Of a stretch of 40,387 nt of DNA, positions 1-9,092 are shown piece after piece. The position numbers and the translations under genes are program-made. The stretch covers positions 1-40,387 of the forward strand of contig CAUJDL010000081.1 in the NCBI GenBank assembly GCA_963169635.1, written 5' to 3'. The notes under the pieces were generated by a model. That model ran no database searches. It was not told where the DNA came from and saw only the letters and a list, made by a program, of their open reading frames with translations. Source of the DNA: Bacteroidota bacterium (GTDB taxonomy: Bacteria > Bacteroidota > Bacteroidia > Chitinophagales > Chitinophagaceae). Within the stretch, counting starts at the first letter, position 1; every line of letters begins with the position of its first letter.

Positions 1-126
1 ATTTTAAAAATTAGTGGTTTTCCCCTACTCATAATTTTATCATTAATTAAACTGAAAGGTTAATATAAATAATCTTTAAAATTTTGTTAGTTGGAGCCAT
101 CAAAAAATGCTATTCAATACATTATC

Positions 127-134
127 TATCTTTG
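127..134 (+). promoter_or_regulatory. -7 box upstream of the M48 protease gene
   Basis: TATCTTTG matches the Bacteroidota -7 consensus TAnnTTTG exactly and lies 40 nt before the ATG at 175. No TTG stands at the usual 19-20 nt upstream spacing, so only half the promoter is recognisable. The rest of 1-174 is AT-rich with no gene that I can see. Confidence 0.35.
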
Positions 135-174
135 TTGCAACTATTTTTAAATTTATTTTAAACTTTACCATAAA

Positions 175-996
175 ATGATGCAAGTAAAAACGCTAATAAT
201 TATCTGTTGCTTAAGTGTAGTAATGTTAGGTTGCTATACAAATAGTATTACAGGACGTTCTCAATTAAGTTTAGTATCTGAAACAGAAGTACAAACAATG
301 GCAAAAACTGAGTACAGACAATTTTTAAATAAAAGTAAAATTGTTAATACTGCAACTAATAAAGATGCTGAAATGGTTAATAGAGTGGGTAAAAGAATTA
401 CTAATGCAATTACTAAATATTATACTGAGCAAGGATTAATTAGTGAATTAAATGGTTATGAGTGGGAATATCATTTAGTAGAAAGTAATGAAGTAAATGC
501 TTGGTGTATGCCTGGTGGTAAAATAGTTGTTTATACAGGCTTATTACCTATTACACAAAATGAAGCAGCTTTAGCTGTAGTAATGGGGCACGAAGTAGCT
601 CATGCTTTAGCCAGACATGGAAATGAAAGAATGAGTCAGGGTTTATTACAACAATTAGGTGGTGTAGCATTAAGTACAGCTTTATCTACCAAACCACAGC
701 AAACACAAAATTTATTTATGACTGCTTATGGCATTAGCTCTCAAGTAGGTGTAATGTTACCTCATAGCAGAAAACAAGAATTAGAAGCTGATAAGTTTGG
801 ACTTCGTTATGCTGCTTTAGCAGGTTATAATGTTAGAGAAGCTATTCCTTTATGGCAAAGAATGGAAAAACTTGGTCAAGGTCAGAAACCACCAGAGTTT
901 TTAAGCACACACCCAGCAGAAGAAAAAAGAATAAAAGAACTTAATAAAATAATGGACGAAACAATTAGAGACTATTATAAACCTATCTCTAATTAA
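175..996 (+). CDS. M48 family metallopeptidase lipoprotein (BepA/LoiP-like)
   Basis: A zinc metalloprotease probably anchored in the envelope, of the group that degrades or helps fold outer-membrane proteins. The N-terminus is a lipoprotein signal: a hydrophobic stretch followed by the lipobox MLGC with Cys20. The zinc site is complete: HEVAH at 139-143 gives two His ligands, and ELEAD at 202-206 gives the third ligand, Glu202, with the conserved Asp206. The 273-aa length fits single-domain periplasmic M48 proteins; no TPR domain follows as in BepA. Translation could start at the ATG at 175 or the adjacent one at 178. It stands alone with about 140 nt on the downstream side. Family assignment is firm; the exact substrate is unknown. 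Confidence 0.93.
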   Translation: MMQVKTLIIICCLSVVMLGCYTNSITGRSQLSLVSETEVQTMAKTEYRQFLNKSKIVNTATNKDAEMVNRVGKRITNAITKYYTEQGLISELNGYEWEYHLVESNEVNAWCMPGGKIVVYTGLLPITQNEAALAVVMGHEVAHALARHGNERMSQGLLQQLGGVALSTALSTKPQQTQNLFMTAYGISSQVGVMLPHSRKQELEADKFGLRYAALAGYNVREAIPLWQRMEKLGQGQKPPEFLSTHPAEEKRIKELNKIMDETIRDYYKPISN

Positions 997-1090
997 CTTA
1001 ACACATTGACTTTCAGTAGTTTTATTTAAACAAGACGTTAAAGTATATATTTTATTAGGTTATCTATGTACATACTTCATAAAAAATTCT

Positions 1091-1098
1091 TAACTTTG
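1091..1098 (+). promoter_or_regulatory. -7 box upstream of the YdeI/OmdA-type gene
   Basis: TAACTTTG is an exact TAnnTTTG match 39 nt before the ATG at 1138. The -33 region has no clear TTG. This is a plausible promoter for the isolated downstream gene. Confidence 0.35.
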
Positions 1099-1137
1099 TG
1101 TCCCTTTTTACATCACCTGAAAAAGCTATTTTAGGAT

Positions 1138-1788
1138 ATGTCTAATTTAAGTTTGTTTGAAAAATTATCATTACAAGACGAGAAAAACCTTTTAATTCAA
1201 GGTGTACCATCTGGAATTGAAAAGCAATTTTCTAAATTGTCTTATGCCAAAAATGTAACGCCACTTTTAAAAATTAAAAAAGTAGATTTTGCATTAGTAT
1301 TTGCTGTAAATAAGCATCAGCTAAATAATGTAGTTAGAGATGTGTTAGGTGCATTGCACGAAAATAGTAAATTATGGATTGCTTGTCCTAAACAAACAAG
1401 CAAAATAGTTAGCGATTTAAATCGTGAAAGCAGTTGGGATATTTTAAAAAATAATGGCTACGAACGTTTAGAAGATGTAGTATTAGACCACATGTGGGGT
1501 GCTGTACAGTTTAAGAGAAATAAAGAAATGCCTATTATATATCAAGAACCAAAAGTAGAAGCTGCTGATAACTTTAATAAAAGCTTGGTACACTACCCAA
1601 TAGAACTTGAAAGAATTCTTGATAAGCATCAAAAAGTAAAAGAGTTTTTTACTTCACTACCAACAATTAATCAAAAAGAATATGTAAAATGGATTCAGGC
1701 TGCTAAAAGATCTGATACAAGACAAAGAAGATTAGATACTGTTTTAGAAAAATTAATGGCAGGAAAAAAGAAGCCATCTGAAAGATAA
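1138..1788 (+). CDS. YdeI/OmpD-associated (OmdA)-like protein with N-terminal DUF3052-like half
   Basis: A cytoplasmic protein of 216 aa without signal or membrane segments. The C-terminal part, about 150-210, carries the YdeI/OmdA signature: a helical stretch with YVKWIQAAKR at about 182-191 followed by RQRRLDTVLEKL. Members of that family have been linked to bacteriocin or polymyxin protection in enterics, but the biochemical role is unknown. The N-terminal half has a compact alpha/beta look, with a KxxxLLIQGxP-type strand followed later by a W-rich DHMWGAVQF segment, and resembles DUF3052 proteins. A strong terminator follows directly, so it is probably monocistronic. The C-terminal family call is reasonably sure; the N-terminal one is by resemblance only. 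Confidence 0.7.
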   Translation: MSNLSLFEKLSLQDEKNLLIQGVPSGIEKQFSKLSYAKNVTPLLKIKKVDFALVFAVNKHQLNNVVRDVLGALHENSKLWIACPKQTSKIVSDLNRESSWDILKNNGYERLEDVVLDHMWGAVQFKRNKEMPIIYQEPKVEAADNFNKSLVHYPIELERILDKHQKVKEFFTSLPTINQKEYVKWIQAAKRSDTRQRRLDTVLEKLMAGKKKPSER

Positions 1789-1795
1789 AATTTTT

Positions 1796-1821
1796 AAACA
1801 CCCTTTTTTAAGGGTGTTTTT
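1796..1821 (+). terminator. Rho-independent terminator after the YdeI/OmdA-type gene
   Basis: A perfect 10-bp stem (1796-1805 with 1810-1819, core ACACCCTT/AAGGGTGT), a TTTT loop, and a T run continuing to 1821. It lies 8 nt after the stop codon at 1788. Confidence 0.88.
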
Positions 1822-1822
1822 G

Positions 1823-1853
1823 TTTGTAATACTCTTTTGATATTGTAGTTTCG
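1823..1853 (+). promoter_or_regulatory. Promoter for the HI0933-type flavoprotein
   Basis: TTTG at 1823-1826, a 19-nt spacer, then TAGTTTCG at 1846-1853. This is the Bacteroidota layout with one mismatch in the -7 box. It follows the preceding terminator immediately and is 13 nt from the ATG at 1867, leaving a very short leader. Confidence 0.5.
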
Positions 1854-1866
1854 TAGAGTAATTTTT

Positions 1867-3090
1867 ATGCAAAAATCTTTAATTGTTATTGGTGGCGGTG
1901 CAGCAGGTTTTTTTTGTGCTGTAAATGCTGCAAGATTAAACCCTACACTCAAAGTTATTATTGTAGAAAAAACTAATAAACTTTTAAGCAAAGTAAAAAT
2001 TAGTGGTGGAGGAAGATGTAATGTAACACATCATTGTTTTGAAATTAATGAACTGATTAAAAAATATCCTCGTGGAGCTAATTTTTTAAAAAAAGCTTTT
2101 CACTGGTTTAATACACAACATACCATAGATTGGTTTAAACAAAGAGGTGTAATACTTAAAACAGAAACTGATGGAAGAATGTTTCCTTCAACCAATCAAT
2201 CTCAAACTATTATTGATTGTTTATTAAATGAGGCAAATAAATATGGTGTAGAAATTTTATTAAACTATGATATTAATGAGGTTGTACAACAAGAAAATAA
2301 TTTTACTTTACACACTACTCAAGGAAAAAATTTAAACTGCCATTATGTATGTATTGCTACAGGTGGTTATCCTAAACTATTACAATTTGGTTGGCTAAAA
2401 AACTTACAACATAGTATAGAAAATCCTGTACCATCTTTATTTACCTTTAATATTCCACAACATTCTATTAATCAGTTAATGGGTATAAGTGTTAATAATG
2501 TACAAGTAAAAATATTAGGTACAAAGTTGCAAACAAAAGGTGATTTATTAATTACACATTGGGGCTTTAGTGGCCCTGCTGTATTAAAACTTTCTGCTCT
2601 TGCAGCAAAAGAATTAGCAGAAAAAAATTATCATTTTTCTATTCAAATAAATTGGTTAGAAAATTTTACTGAACAATCATTACAACAAGAGTGGCAACAT
2701 TTAAGAGTACAATTGGCAGCTCAGAAAATTTATACAAAAAATCCTTTTAACTTACCTAATAGATTATGGCAATATTTATTACAAGAAAGTAGCATTAATG
2801 AAACTTTAAGATGGGCAGATGTAAATAATAAACAACAACAACAATTAATTAAAAACCTTACTGCACATGCTTTTGATGTAAAAGGCAAAACAACTTTTAA
2901 AGAAGAGTTTGTAACATGTGGTGGTTTTCAGCTTAATGAAATAGATGTAAATACTATGCAAAGTAAACTGATACCAAATTTATTTTTTGCAGGAGAAGTT
3001 GTAAATATTGATGGTATTACAGGAGGTTTTAATTTTCAAAATGCATGGACTACAGGCTTTATTGCAGCAAATGCAATTGCCAAAAAATAA
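1867..3090 (+). CDS. HI0933/YhiN-family FAD-dependent oxidoreductase
   Basis: A flavoprotein of 407 aa with the usual two halves of the HI0933/BaiN-like family. The dinucleotide-binding motif GGGAAG is at 9-14 after a hydrophobic strand. The family signature SGGGRCNVT is at 46-54. The second flavin-binding motif, GEVVNIDGITGGFNFQNAW, lies near 376-394. No membrane segment is present. Family members are widespread but their physiological substrate is mostly unknown, although some gut homologues reduce steroid enones. The next gene starts 20 nt downstream, so the two may be cotranscribed. The family is certain; the substrate is not. Confidence 0.93.
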   Translation: MQKSLIVIGGGAAGFFCAVNAARLNPTLKVIIVEKTNKLLSKVKISGGGRCNVTHHCFEINELIKKYPRGANFLKKAFHWFNTQHTIDWFKQRGVILKTETDGRMFPSTNQSQTIIDCLLNEANKYGVEILLNYDINEVVQQENNFTLHTTQGKNLNCHYVCIATGGYPKLLQFGWLKNLQHSIENPVPSLFTFNIPQHSINQLMGISVNNVQVKILGTKLQTKGDLLITHWGFSGPAVLKLSALAAKELAEKNYHFSIQINWLENFTEQSLQQEWQHLRVQLAAQKIYTKNPFNLPNRLWQYLLQESSINETLRWADVNNKQQQQLIKNLTAHAFDVKGKTTFKEEFVTCGGFQLNEIDVNTMQSKLIPNLFFAGEVVNIDGITGGFNFQNAWTTGFIAANAIAKK

Positions 3091-3110
3091 ATAATTTAAA
3101 ATAATTTTCT

Positions 3111-3569
3111 ATGGCTCAATTTAATATTAGGGTATATGGTGTATTACAAAATAAAGATAAAAGTATTTTAGTAAGTGATGAGTTTATTAGAGGAGAATAT
3201 TATACAAAATTTCCTGGTGGAGGCTTAGAATTTGGCGAAGGCACAAGAGAATGTTTAAAAAGAGAATTTAAAGAAGAAACAGGTTTAGATGTAACTGTTG
3301 GTCATCATATTTATACAACAGATTTTTTTCAGATTTCAGCATTTAATAAAACCGATCAAATCATTTGTGTTTATTATTGGGTTCATGCAAAAGATTTATC
3401 TGCTTTAAAAACATCACAAATTCCTTTTGATTTTTCTCAAGAACATAAACTTCATAAAACATCAGTACCAGAAAGTTTTAGATTTATAGATTGGCATTTG
3501 TTAAATGAAGCATCTGTAACATTACCTATAGATAAAATAGTAGTAAATATTTTAAAAAATGGGCAGTAA
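3111..3569 (+). CDS. Nudix hydrolase
   Basis: A single-domain Nudix protein of 152 aa that should hydrolyse a nucleoside diphosphate linked to another group, with Mg2+ bound by the Nudix-box glutamates. The box Gx5Ex7REUxEExGU is complete at 37-59: Gly37, Glu43, Arg51-Glu52, Glu55-Glu56, Gly58. An N-terminal beta strand and a C-terminal helix complete the usual fold. No extra domain is present that would narrow the substrate. It follows the flavoprotein by 20 nt on the same strand. Confidence 0.93.
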   Translation: MAQFNIRVYGVLQNKDKSILVSDEFIRGEYYTKFPGGGLEFGEGTRECLKREFKEETGLDVTVGHHIYTTDFFQISAFNKTDQIICVYYWVHAKDLSALKTSQIPFDFSQEHKLHKTSVPESFRFIDWHLLNEASVTLPIDKIVVNILKNGQ

Positions 3570-3600
3570 ATAATTTACTTTCATCTAAAAAAATTATTGC

Positions 3601-3882
3601 TTACAAGTTGTAATAAAAAGCATTAACCAACTGAAATATCAAACACAATAAATTTACCATACCTAACCAAACAGGTATATATTTTTTACCAGAAAAAAAA
3701 CTTATCAGCCATATAATTGTTACCAAAATATTTAAAAACACAGCAATAAAACCTAATATTACAATGGTACTAACTACATGTTCATGCAATTGTTCTAAAT
3801 TAAAATATCTACCAATGACAGATAGTATATAACATAGGTTACAAATAAAAGTTACCCTACTTATAAATAAAAGCCAACGCAT
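3601..3882 (-). CDS. Small membrane protein of unknown function
   Basis: A 93-aa protein I do not recognise. It has three hydrophobic stretches, roughly residues 3-24, 38-65 and 69-90, with short polar links including FFSGKKY at about 62-68, so it looks like a small integral inner-membrane protein. It is convergent with the Nudix gene and divergent from the YfhO-like gene at 3940. Composition matches its neighbours and the start codon lies just before the divergent intergenic space. I treat it as a real but uncharacterised gene. Confidence 0.6.
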   Translation of the reverse strand: MRWLLFISRVTFICNLCYILSVIGRYFNLEQLHEHVVSTIVILGFIAVFLNILVTIIWLISFFSGKKYIPVWLGMVNLLCLIFQLVNAFYYNL

Positions 3883-3939
3883 ATTTTTATTTTGGTTTGA
3901 AAAATAACATTAATTTGCCAAGTCTTAAAAAGTAAATAA

Positions 3940-6420
3940 ATGAAATTGATAAATTGGAAACAAATAACACCACATGCTATTGCAGTTGCCATTTTTTTAG
4001 TAGTTGCAGTATTGTATTGTAAACCAGCCTTAGAAGGAAATGTTTTACAACAAGCAGATATTTCGCAATGGAAATCAATGGCTCAAAACCAAGAAAAAGC
4101 TTTTGAAGCTACAGGTAAAGTTCCATTATGGACAAATGGTATGTTTGGTGGTATGCCAGGTTATATGATTAAAGGATGGAATAATAATATGGTAGCTTAT
4201 TATTTTATGGATATTATTTCTTTAAAATTACCTAAGCCCATGTTGTTTTTCTTTTTAGCTAGTGTTTGTTTTTATTTTTTATCGCAAGTATTAAAAGTAA
4301 AATCGTGGATTGGTACAGCCATTGCTCTATGTTATGCTTATACAACTTATAATGTAATTATTGTAGCAGAAGGACACGATACTAAAATGCTTTCTTTAGC
4401 TGTATTACCAGGTTTGATAGGTGCATTGCTATTAATTTTTAATAAAAAATATTTGTGGGGCACTTCCTTAGCTGCATTATTTACAGCTACTATTATTGCA
4501 CAAAAACACTATCAAATTGTTTATTATGCAATGATTATTATTGCTTTTATGGCCATTGGTTTTGCTGTACAATGTATTCAAAATAAAGAATACAAACATT
4601 TAATAATGGCTGTAATATTTTCTTTAGCAGGGGTAAGTTTAGGAGCATTACAAAATGCTGTAATACTTATGCCAGATAATGAATACACAAAAGAATCTAT
4701 TAGAGGAGGTTCTCAATTAGCAGATGCAAATACAAAAACTACTAAAGTAGGCCTAACAGAAGATTATGCTTTTAGCTATAGCATGTATAAAACAGAACCT
4801 TTTGTAATGCTTGTACCAAGAATGTTTGGTGGTAGTAATAAAATGGAAGTATCTGAAGAAAGTTCTAAAGCTGTACAAGCATTGCAAGAAATGAATCCTC
4901 AAATTTCTAGACAATTGCAAAGTGCATTAAGTTTTTATTGGGGTGGTATTGGTGGCACTTCTGGTCCTCCTTATGTTGGTGCTATTATTTGCTTTTTAGC
5001 TTTATTAGGTTTTGTAATCTTAGATAATAAATATAAATGGTGGATTTTGGCTGCAACAATCTTAACCATTATGATGAGTTGGGGTAGCTTCTTTAAAAGC
5101 TTTAATACATTTTTATTTAATTATTTACCCATGTATAATAAGTTTAGAGCACCAAGTATGATTTTGGTTGTACCTACCTTTTTATTAAACATGATGGCTG
5201 TATTAACCTTACAAAAAATTATAGATACAAAAGATAAACTTTTATTATTAGCAAAATACAAAAAAGGTTTAATGATTACTGCTGGTGTTTTTGTGCTTTT
5301 AATAATGATGTATTTTGGATTTGATTATAAAGGCGAAGCTGATAATAATTTACTTCAATCAATTAATAATATACCAGATGCAGAAACTAAAAGTGTATTC
5401 TTAGATGCAGGTAAAAAAATGATTAATGGCTTAATAGCTGATAGAAAAAGTTTATTTATTGGCGATATTTTACGTTCATTATTTTTTATTGCTGTAGCAG
5501 CATTAGCTATTTGGTTAAACATTAAAAATAAAATTAAAGATTGGATGTTAATTGCAACTATTGGTGTATTTGCTTTTATAGATATTATGGCTTTAGATAC
5601 TAATTATTTAAACAAAGACAATTACCAATATGCAGATGATTATGAAGCTAACTTTACTCCAACACCTGCAGATAAATTTATTTTACAAGACTCATCAGAT
5701 TATAGAGTGTTCGATGTTTCTAATGGTGCACAAGCAGCAATAAATTATGGTGCAAGAGCTGCTTATTATCATCAATCTGTTGGTGGTTATCATGCTGCTA
5801 AGCTGAGTATTTTTCAAGATTTAGCAGAGCATCAATTATATAATTATCCAAACTGCAAACCTGTATTAGATATGCTTAATACTAAGTACATCATTCATAG
5901 TACAAGTAAAGCAGACCAGGTAGAAATTAATCCAAATGCTTGTGGTTCTGTTTGGTTTATAAAAGGATTAAAAAAAGTAGCAACACCAAAAGAAGAAATT
6001 GATGCACTGACAAATTTAAATGTACATGATAGTGCTGTAATAGGTAAAAACTTTGAGCATATTGCTAATACCAATTTTCAATATGATTCTGCTGCAACAA
6101 TACAATTGGTAAGAAAAGAGAACGATGTTGTTACTTATAAAAGCAAAACTTCATCTACACAATTTGCAGTATTTAGCGAAGTGTATTATGATAAAGGTTG
6201 GAACGTTTATGTAGATGGTAAGCTTACACCTTATGCTAAAGTAAATTATATTTTACGTGGTATGCCTATACCTGCAGGTGAGCATGAAATTGTTTTTAAG
6301 TTTGAACCTGCAAGTCATATTTTAGGTTGGAAGCTTTCTGGCATTTCAGCAATTTTAATTTATTTATTAGTAGCATCTACAATTATTCTTGAAGTAAAAA
6401 AGAAATTTAAAAAGGCATAA
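3940..6420 (+). CDS. YfhO-family multi-spanning membrane protein
   Basis: A large integral membrane protein (826 aa) of the YfhO family. The first about 550 residues hold a dozen or so hydrophobic helices with the characteristic N-terminal loop NGMFGGMPGY at about 67-76, as in GT-C-like glycosyltransferases. A soluble extracytoplasmic C-terminal region, about 560-795, follows, and a final helix ends the protein. In Firmicutes YfhO takes part in glycosylation of lipoteichoic acid; in Bacteroidota the role is not established but a lipid-linked sugar transfer is plausible. Two glycosyltransferase genes follow on the same strand, supporting a shared glycoconjugate pathway. Length and topology are normal for the family. 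Confidence 0.85.
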   Translation: MKLINWKQITPHAIAVAIFLVVAVLYCKPALEGNVLQQADISQWKSMAQNQEKAFEATGKVPLWTNGMFGGMPGYMIKGWNNNMVAYYFMDIISLKLPKPMLFFFLASVCFYFLSQVLKVKSWIGTAIALCYAYTTYNVIIVAEGHDTKMLSLAVLPGLIGALLLIFNKKYLWGTSLAALFTATIIAQKHYQIVYYAMIIIAFMAIGFAVQCIQNKEYKHLIMAVIFSLAGVSLGALQNAVILMPDNEYTKESIRGGSQLADANTKTTKVGLTEDYAFSYSMYKTEPFVMLVPRMFGGSNKMEVSEESSKAVQALQEMNPQISRQLQSALSFYWGGIGGTSGPPYVGAIICFLALLGFVILDNKYKWWILAATILTIMMSWGSFFKSFNTFLFNYLPMYNKFRAPSMILVVPTFLLNMMAVLTLQKIIDTKDKLLLLAKYKKGLMITAGVFVLLIMMYFGFDYKGEADNNLLQSINNIPDAETKSVFLDAGKKMINGLIADRKSLFIGDILRSLFFIAVAALAIWLNIKNKIKDWMLIATIGVFAFIDIMALDTNYLNKDNYQYADDYEANFTPTPADKFILQDSSDYRVFDVSNGAQAAINYGARAAYYHQSVGGYHAAKLSIFQDLAEHQLYNYPNCKPVLDMLNTKYIIHSTSKADQVEINPNACGSVWFIKGLKKVATPKEEIDALTNLNVHDSAVIGKNFEHIANTNFQYDSAATIQLVRKENDVVTYKSKTSSTQFAVFSEVYYDKGWNVYVDGKLTPYAKVNYILRGMPIPAGEHEIVFKFEPASHILGWKLSGISAILIYLLVASTIILEVKKKFKKA

Positions 6421-6463
6421 ATATTGAATTACTATCATCAGCACTTAATTTAATACTCAACTA

Positions 6464-7279
6464 TTGTTACCATTAGTAAGCATATTATTACCTGCCTATA
6501 ATAGTGAAAGTTATATTAAGCAAACTATTGATAGCATTTTACAACAAACCTATGCTGAGTTTGAACTGCTCATTATTAATGATGGCTCTACAGATAATAC
6601 TTCTAATATTATTGATAGCTATACAGATAAAAGAATTCAGTATATAAAAAATAATGGCAACCAAGGATTAATTTTTACTTTAAATAAAGGTATTGAATTA
6701 GCTAAAGGAAAATATATTGCAAGAATAGATGCAGATGATATTTGCTTACCACAAAGAATAGAAAAACAAGTAGCATGGATGCAGCAAAATACTAATACTG
6801 CTGTATTGGCTACAACTGTACAGTTTATAAATGAACATAATGAACCTACAGGTTTTTGGCCTTTAGACTTACAAACAATTACATCATCTGCTATTAAAAA
6901 AAATATGGTTTGGCAATGTTGTATTGCACATCCAAGTGTAATGATGCGTAGTGAAGTTATTAAAAATTATCGCTACAATGTATATCAAAAACATACAGAA
7001 GATTACGATTTATGGCTTCAATTATTAGCAGATGGATTTGTAATAGAAAAAATTAATGAACCACTTTTGCTTTATCGTGTACATACACAATCTATCACAG
7101 GTAGTATTCATAGAAAAAGAAATACTTTTTTTACTATAGCAAAAACTAAAAAACAATTTTTATTACAAAGAATTAAAAAATTTAACTGGGGTATTTTTGA
7201 AACAAAAATTTTATTGAGTGCTTGTTTTGATGTAATGATGGGTATAGGAAAAGAAATTAAAAGACTGTTTAAACATTGA
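6464..7279 (+). CDS. Family 2 glycosyltransferase (TTG start)
   Basis: A GT-A fold glycosyltransferase of 271 aa transferring a sugar from a nucleotide sugar. Visible motifs are the first strand VSILLPAYNSE at 5-15, the nucleotide-binding NDGSTDN at 39-45 and the metal-binding DADD at 89-92. The C-terminal tail is Lys/Arg rich, which suggests membrane association. No ATG lies between the in-frame stop at 6446 and the first conserved strand, so TTG at 6464 must be the start. The stop codon overlaps the TTG start of the next glycosyltransferase, so translation of the pair is probably coupled. It lies 43 nt after the YfhO-like gene. The acceptor is unknown. Confidence 0.9.
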   Translation: MLPLVSILLPAYNSESYIKQTIDSILQQTYAEFELLIINDGSTDNTSNIIDSYTDKRIQYIKNNGNQGLIFTLNKGIELAKGKYIARIDADDICLPQRIEKQVAWMQQNTNTAVLATTVQFINEHNEPTGFWPLDLQTITSSAIKKNMVWQCCIAHPSVMMRSEVIKNYRYNVYQKHTEDYDLWLQLLADGFVIEKINEPLLLYRVHTQSITGSIHRKRNTFFTIAKTKKQFLLQRIKKFNWGIFETKILLSACFDVMMGIGKEIKRLFKH

Positions 7280-8469
7280 CATATAATCAATACATATTAA
7301 AAAGAAAATTAGAAGATATTTTTATTTTTCCTTTCATTGTTATTGGGCAATGTATTGCTTTGCTGAAACCACAAAAAAAATCATATAATATATTTTTCTT
7401 TTTTCCTTTTTATCATACAGGTGGTGCAGAAAAAGTACATGCACAAATTACACAAGCTGTTGGAAATAAAAATTGCATTATTTATTTTACAAAAAAATCT
7501 GCCGATACTACTTTTCTGCAAGAGTTTCAGCAAAGTGGTTGTACTATAAAAGATATTAGTAAGTTTACCGATAATAAATGGCTTTATTTTTTAAACCTTA
7601 TTTATCGTGGCATTATCATTACTTACATTAATAAGCAAAAGCAAAATCCTATTGTATTTAATGGGCAATGCAATTTTGCATATAAAATTAGTCCTTGGGT
7701 AAAAACCTCTATTAAGCAGTTTGAGTTAATACATTCATTTAATAGTTTTTCGTGGATAAGAATTCCTTTTCTTCCTTTTATTCATACAACAATAATGATT
7801 AGTAAAGTAAGAATAGACAATCATTTGCAGCAGTATGCACAATTAAAAGTACCAACGAATTTTCATCATAAAATAAAGTACATAGCTAATGGTATTAGCT
7901 TGCCTACAAGCTATATAAATAAAGATTTTTCAACGCCTTTAAATATTTTATATGTGGGTAGAGGCACTGCAGAAAAACGTGTACATTTAGTTGCTGCAAT
8001 TGCAGAAAAATTACATCAATTAAATAAAGATATTACTGTAACACTTGCAGGAAATGTAGCAACTGCTATACCCAATCAATTAAAAAACTATTGTATTTTA
8101 AAAGGAAATATTGATGATGAAAATTTACTTGCAGATTTATATAAACAAGCTCATATATTATTAATAACATCTAATACAGAAGGTTTTCCTATAGTTGTAA
8201 TGGAAGCTATGGCTTATGGTTGTGCAATTATTGCAACACCTGTTGGCGATATGCCAATTCATATAACTAATACAGAAAATGGATTTGTAACTAATACAAT
8301 TGATGATGAACAAAAAGTTGTAGAGCAAATGTTGGCTTTTATTCAACAACTACATCAACAAAGAAATTTATTAGCAACAATTAGTAATAATAATATAGCT
8401 TATGCTCAAGAGCATTTTAATATTAAAATTTTTCAGCAACAATATCTTACATTATTCAATAACACTTAA
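7276..8469 (+). CDS. Family 4 (GT-B) glycosyltransferase (TTG start)
   Basis: A GT4-type retaining glycosyltransferase of 397 aa. The acceptor-side loop HTGGAEKVH is near 47-55. The donor-side domain opens at LNILYVGRG and contains the EX7E motif EGFPIVVME at 302-310, followed by the usual AMAYGCAIIATPVG. TTG at 7276 overlaps the TGA stop of the preceding gene by 4 nt, and the next in-frame ATG lies deep inside the N-terminal domain, so TTG is the start. Together with the YfhO-like protein and the GT2 it forms a small glycan-assembly set. Sugar and acceptor cannot be read from sequence. Confidence 0.9.
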   Translation: MTYNQYILKRKLEDIFIFPFIVIGQCIALLKPQKKSYNIFFFFPFYHTGGAEKVHAQITQAVGNKNCIIYFTKKSADTTFLQEFQQSGCTIKDISKFTDNKWLYFLNLIYRGIIITYINKQKQNPIVFNGQCNFAYKISPWVKTSIKQFELIHSFNSFSWIRIPFLPFIHTTIMISKVRIDNHLQQYAQLKVPTNFHHKIKYIANGISLPTSYINKDFSTPLNILYVGRGTAEKRVHLVAAIAEKLHQLNKDITVTLAGNVATAIPNQLKNYCILKGNIDDENLLADLYKQAHILLITSNTEGFPIVVMEAMAYGCAIIATPVGDMPIHITNTENGFVTNTIDDEQKVVEQMLAFIQQLHQQRNLLATISNNNIAYAQEHFNIKIFQQQYLTLFNNT

Positions 8470-8480
8470 ACATTTTTATA

Positions 8481-8984
8481 ATGAAAAAATATTTGATAGG
8501 CATCTTAGCAACATTTTTTATGGTGCAACTGAAAGCCCAGTCTATTTATATTTTAATAAGACATGCAGAAAAAGATACTACACAAGCATCTTCAACTAAA
8601 ATGAATGCTAATCCAAATTTATCTCAACAAGGTTTTGAAAGAGCCAATAAATTAGTAACAGCTTTACAAGATTATACTATAGATGAAATTTATGCAACTA
8701 ATTTTTTAAGAACACAACAAACAGTTACGCCCCTTGCTAATAGTTATCATAAATCTATCATTACTTATGATTATAAAACTTTAGCAGCATTTGCAGATAC
8801 CTTATTGCAACAAAAAAATAAAACAATAGTAATTGCAGGGCATAATACTACAACTCCTGCATTGGTTAATTTATTAATTAAAAAGCAACAATTTGCTGCT
8901 TTAGATGAAAGTGTTTATAACAAAATATTTATTGTTACAATAGATAATAAGCATGAAGCTACAGTTAAAGTGGTAGATTATTAA
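8481..8984 (+). CDS. Secreted histidine phosphatase family protein (SixA-like)
   Basis: A 167-aa member of the histidine phosphatase (phosphoglycerate mutase-like) clan. The N-terminal signal peptide ends near Lys-Ala-Gln at 18-20, so the mature enzyme is probably periplasmic. The catalytic motif RHAE is at 27-30 with His28 as the phosphate acceptor. Arg77 in FLRT and His121 in AGHN are the other expected active-site residues. It starts 11 nt after the GT4 gene and may be the last gene of that run, though a function in glycan metabolism is only inferred. The substrate is unknown. Confidence 0.88.
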   Translation: MKKYLIGILATFFMVQLKAQSIYILIRHAEKDTTQASSTKMNANPNLSQQGFERANKLVTALQDYTIDEIYATNFLRTQQTVTPLANSYHKSIITYDYKTLAAFADTLLQQKNKTIVIAGHNTTTPALVNLLIKKQQFAALDESVYNKIFIVTIDNKHEATVKVVDY

Positions 8985-9032
8985 CACAACATTATGTACT
9001 TTATTATGCTTTAAAATGCCTATAAAATCAAG

Positions 9033-9064
9033 TTATGACAATAACTTCTCGTTCCCTACCTTTG
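9033..9064 (+). promoter_or_regulatory. Promoter upstream of yidC
   Basis: TACCTTTG at 9057-9064 is an exact -7 match, 28 nt before the yidC ATG. The -33 position holds only TTATG (9033-9037), a partial match. Confidence 0.45.
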
Positions 9065-9092
9065 CCACTTCTTAAATTTATTTATTAAGTAT

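Noticed and set aside
3545..3610. Possible AT-rich hairpin terminator between the Nudix gene and the small membrane protein
   Set aside because: Pairing needs a bulge, contains almost no G-C pairs and has no T run.
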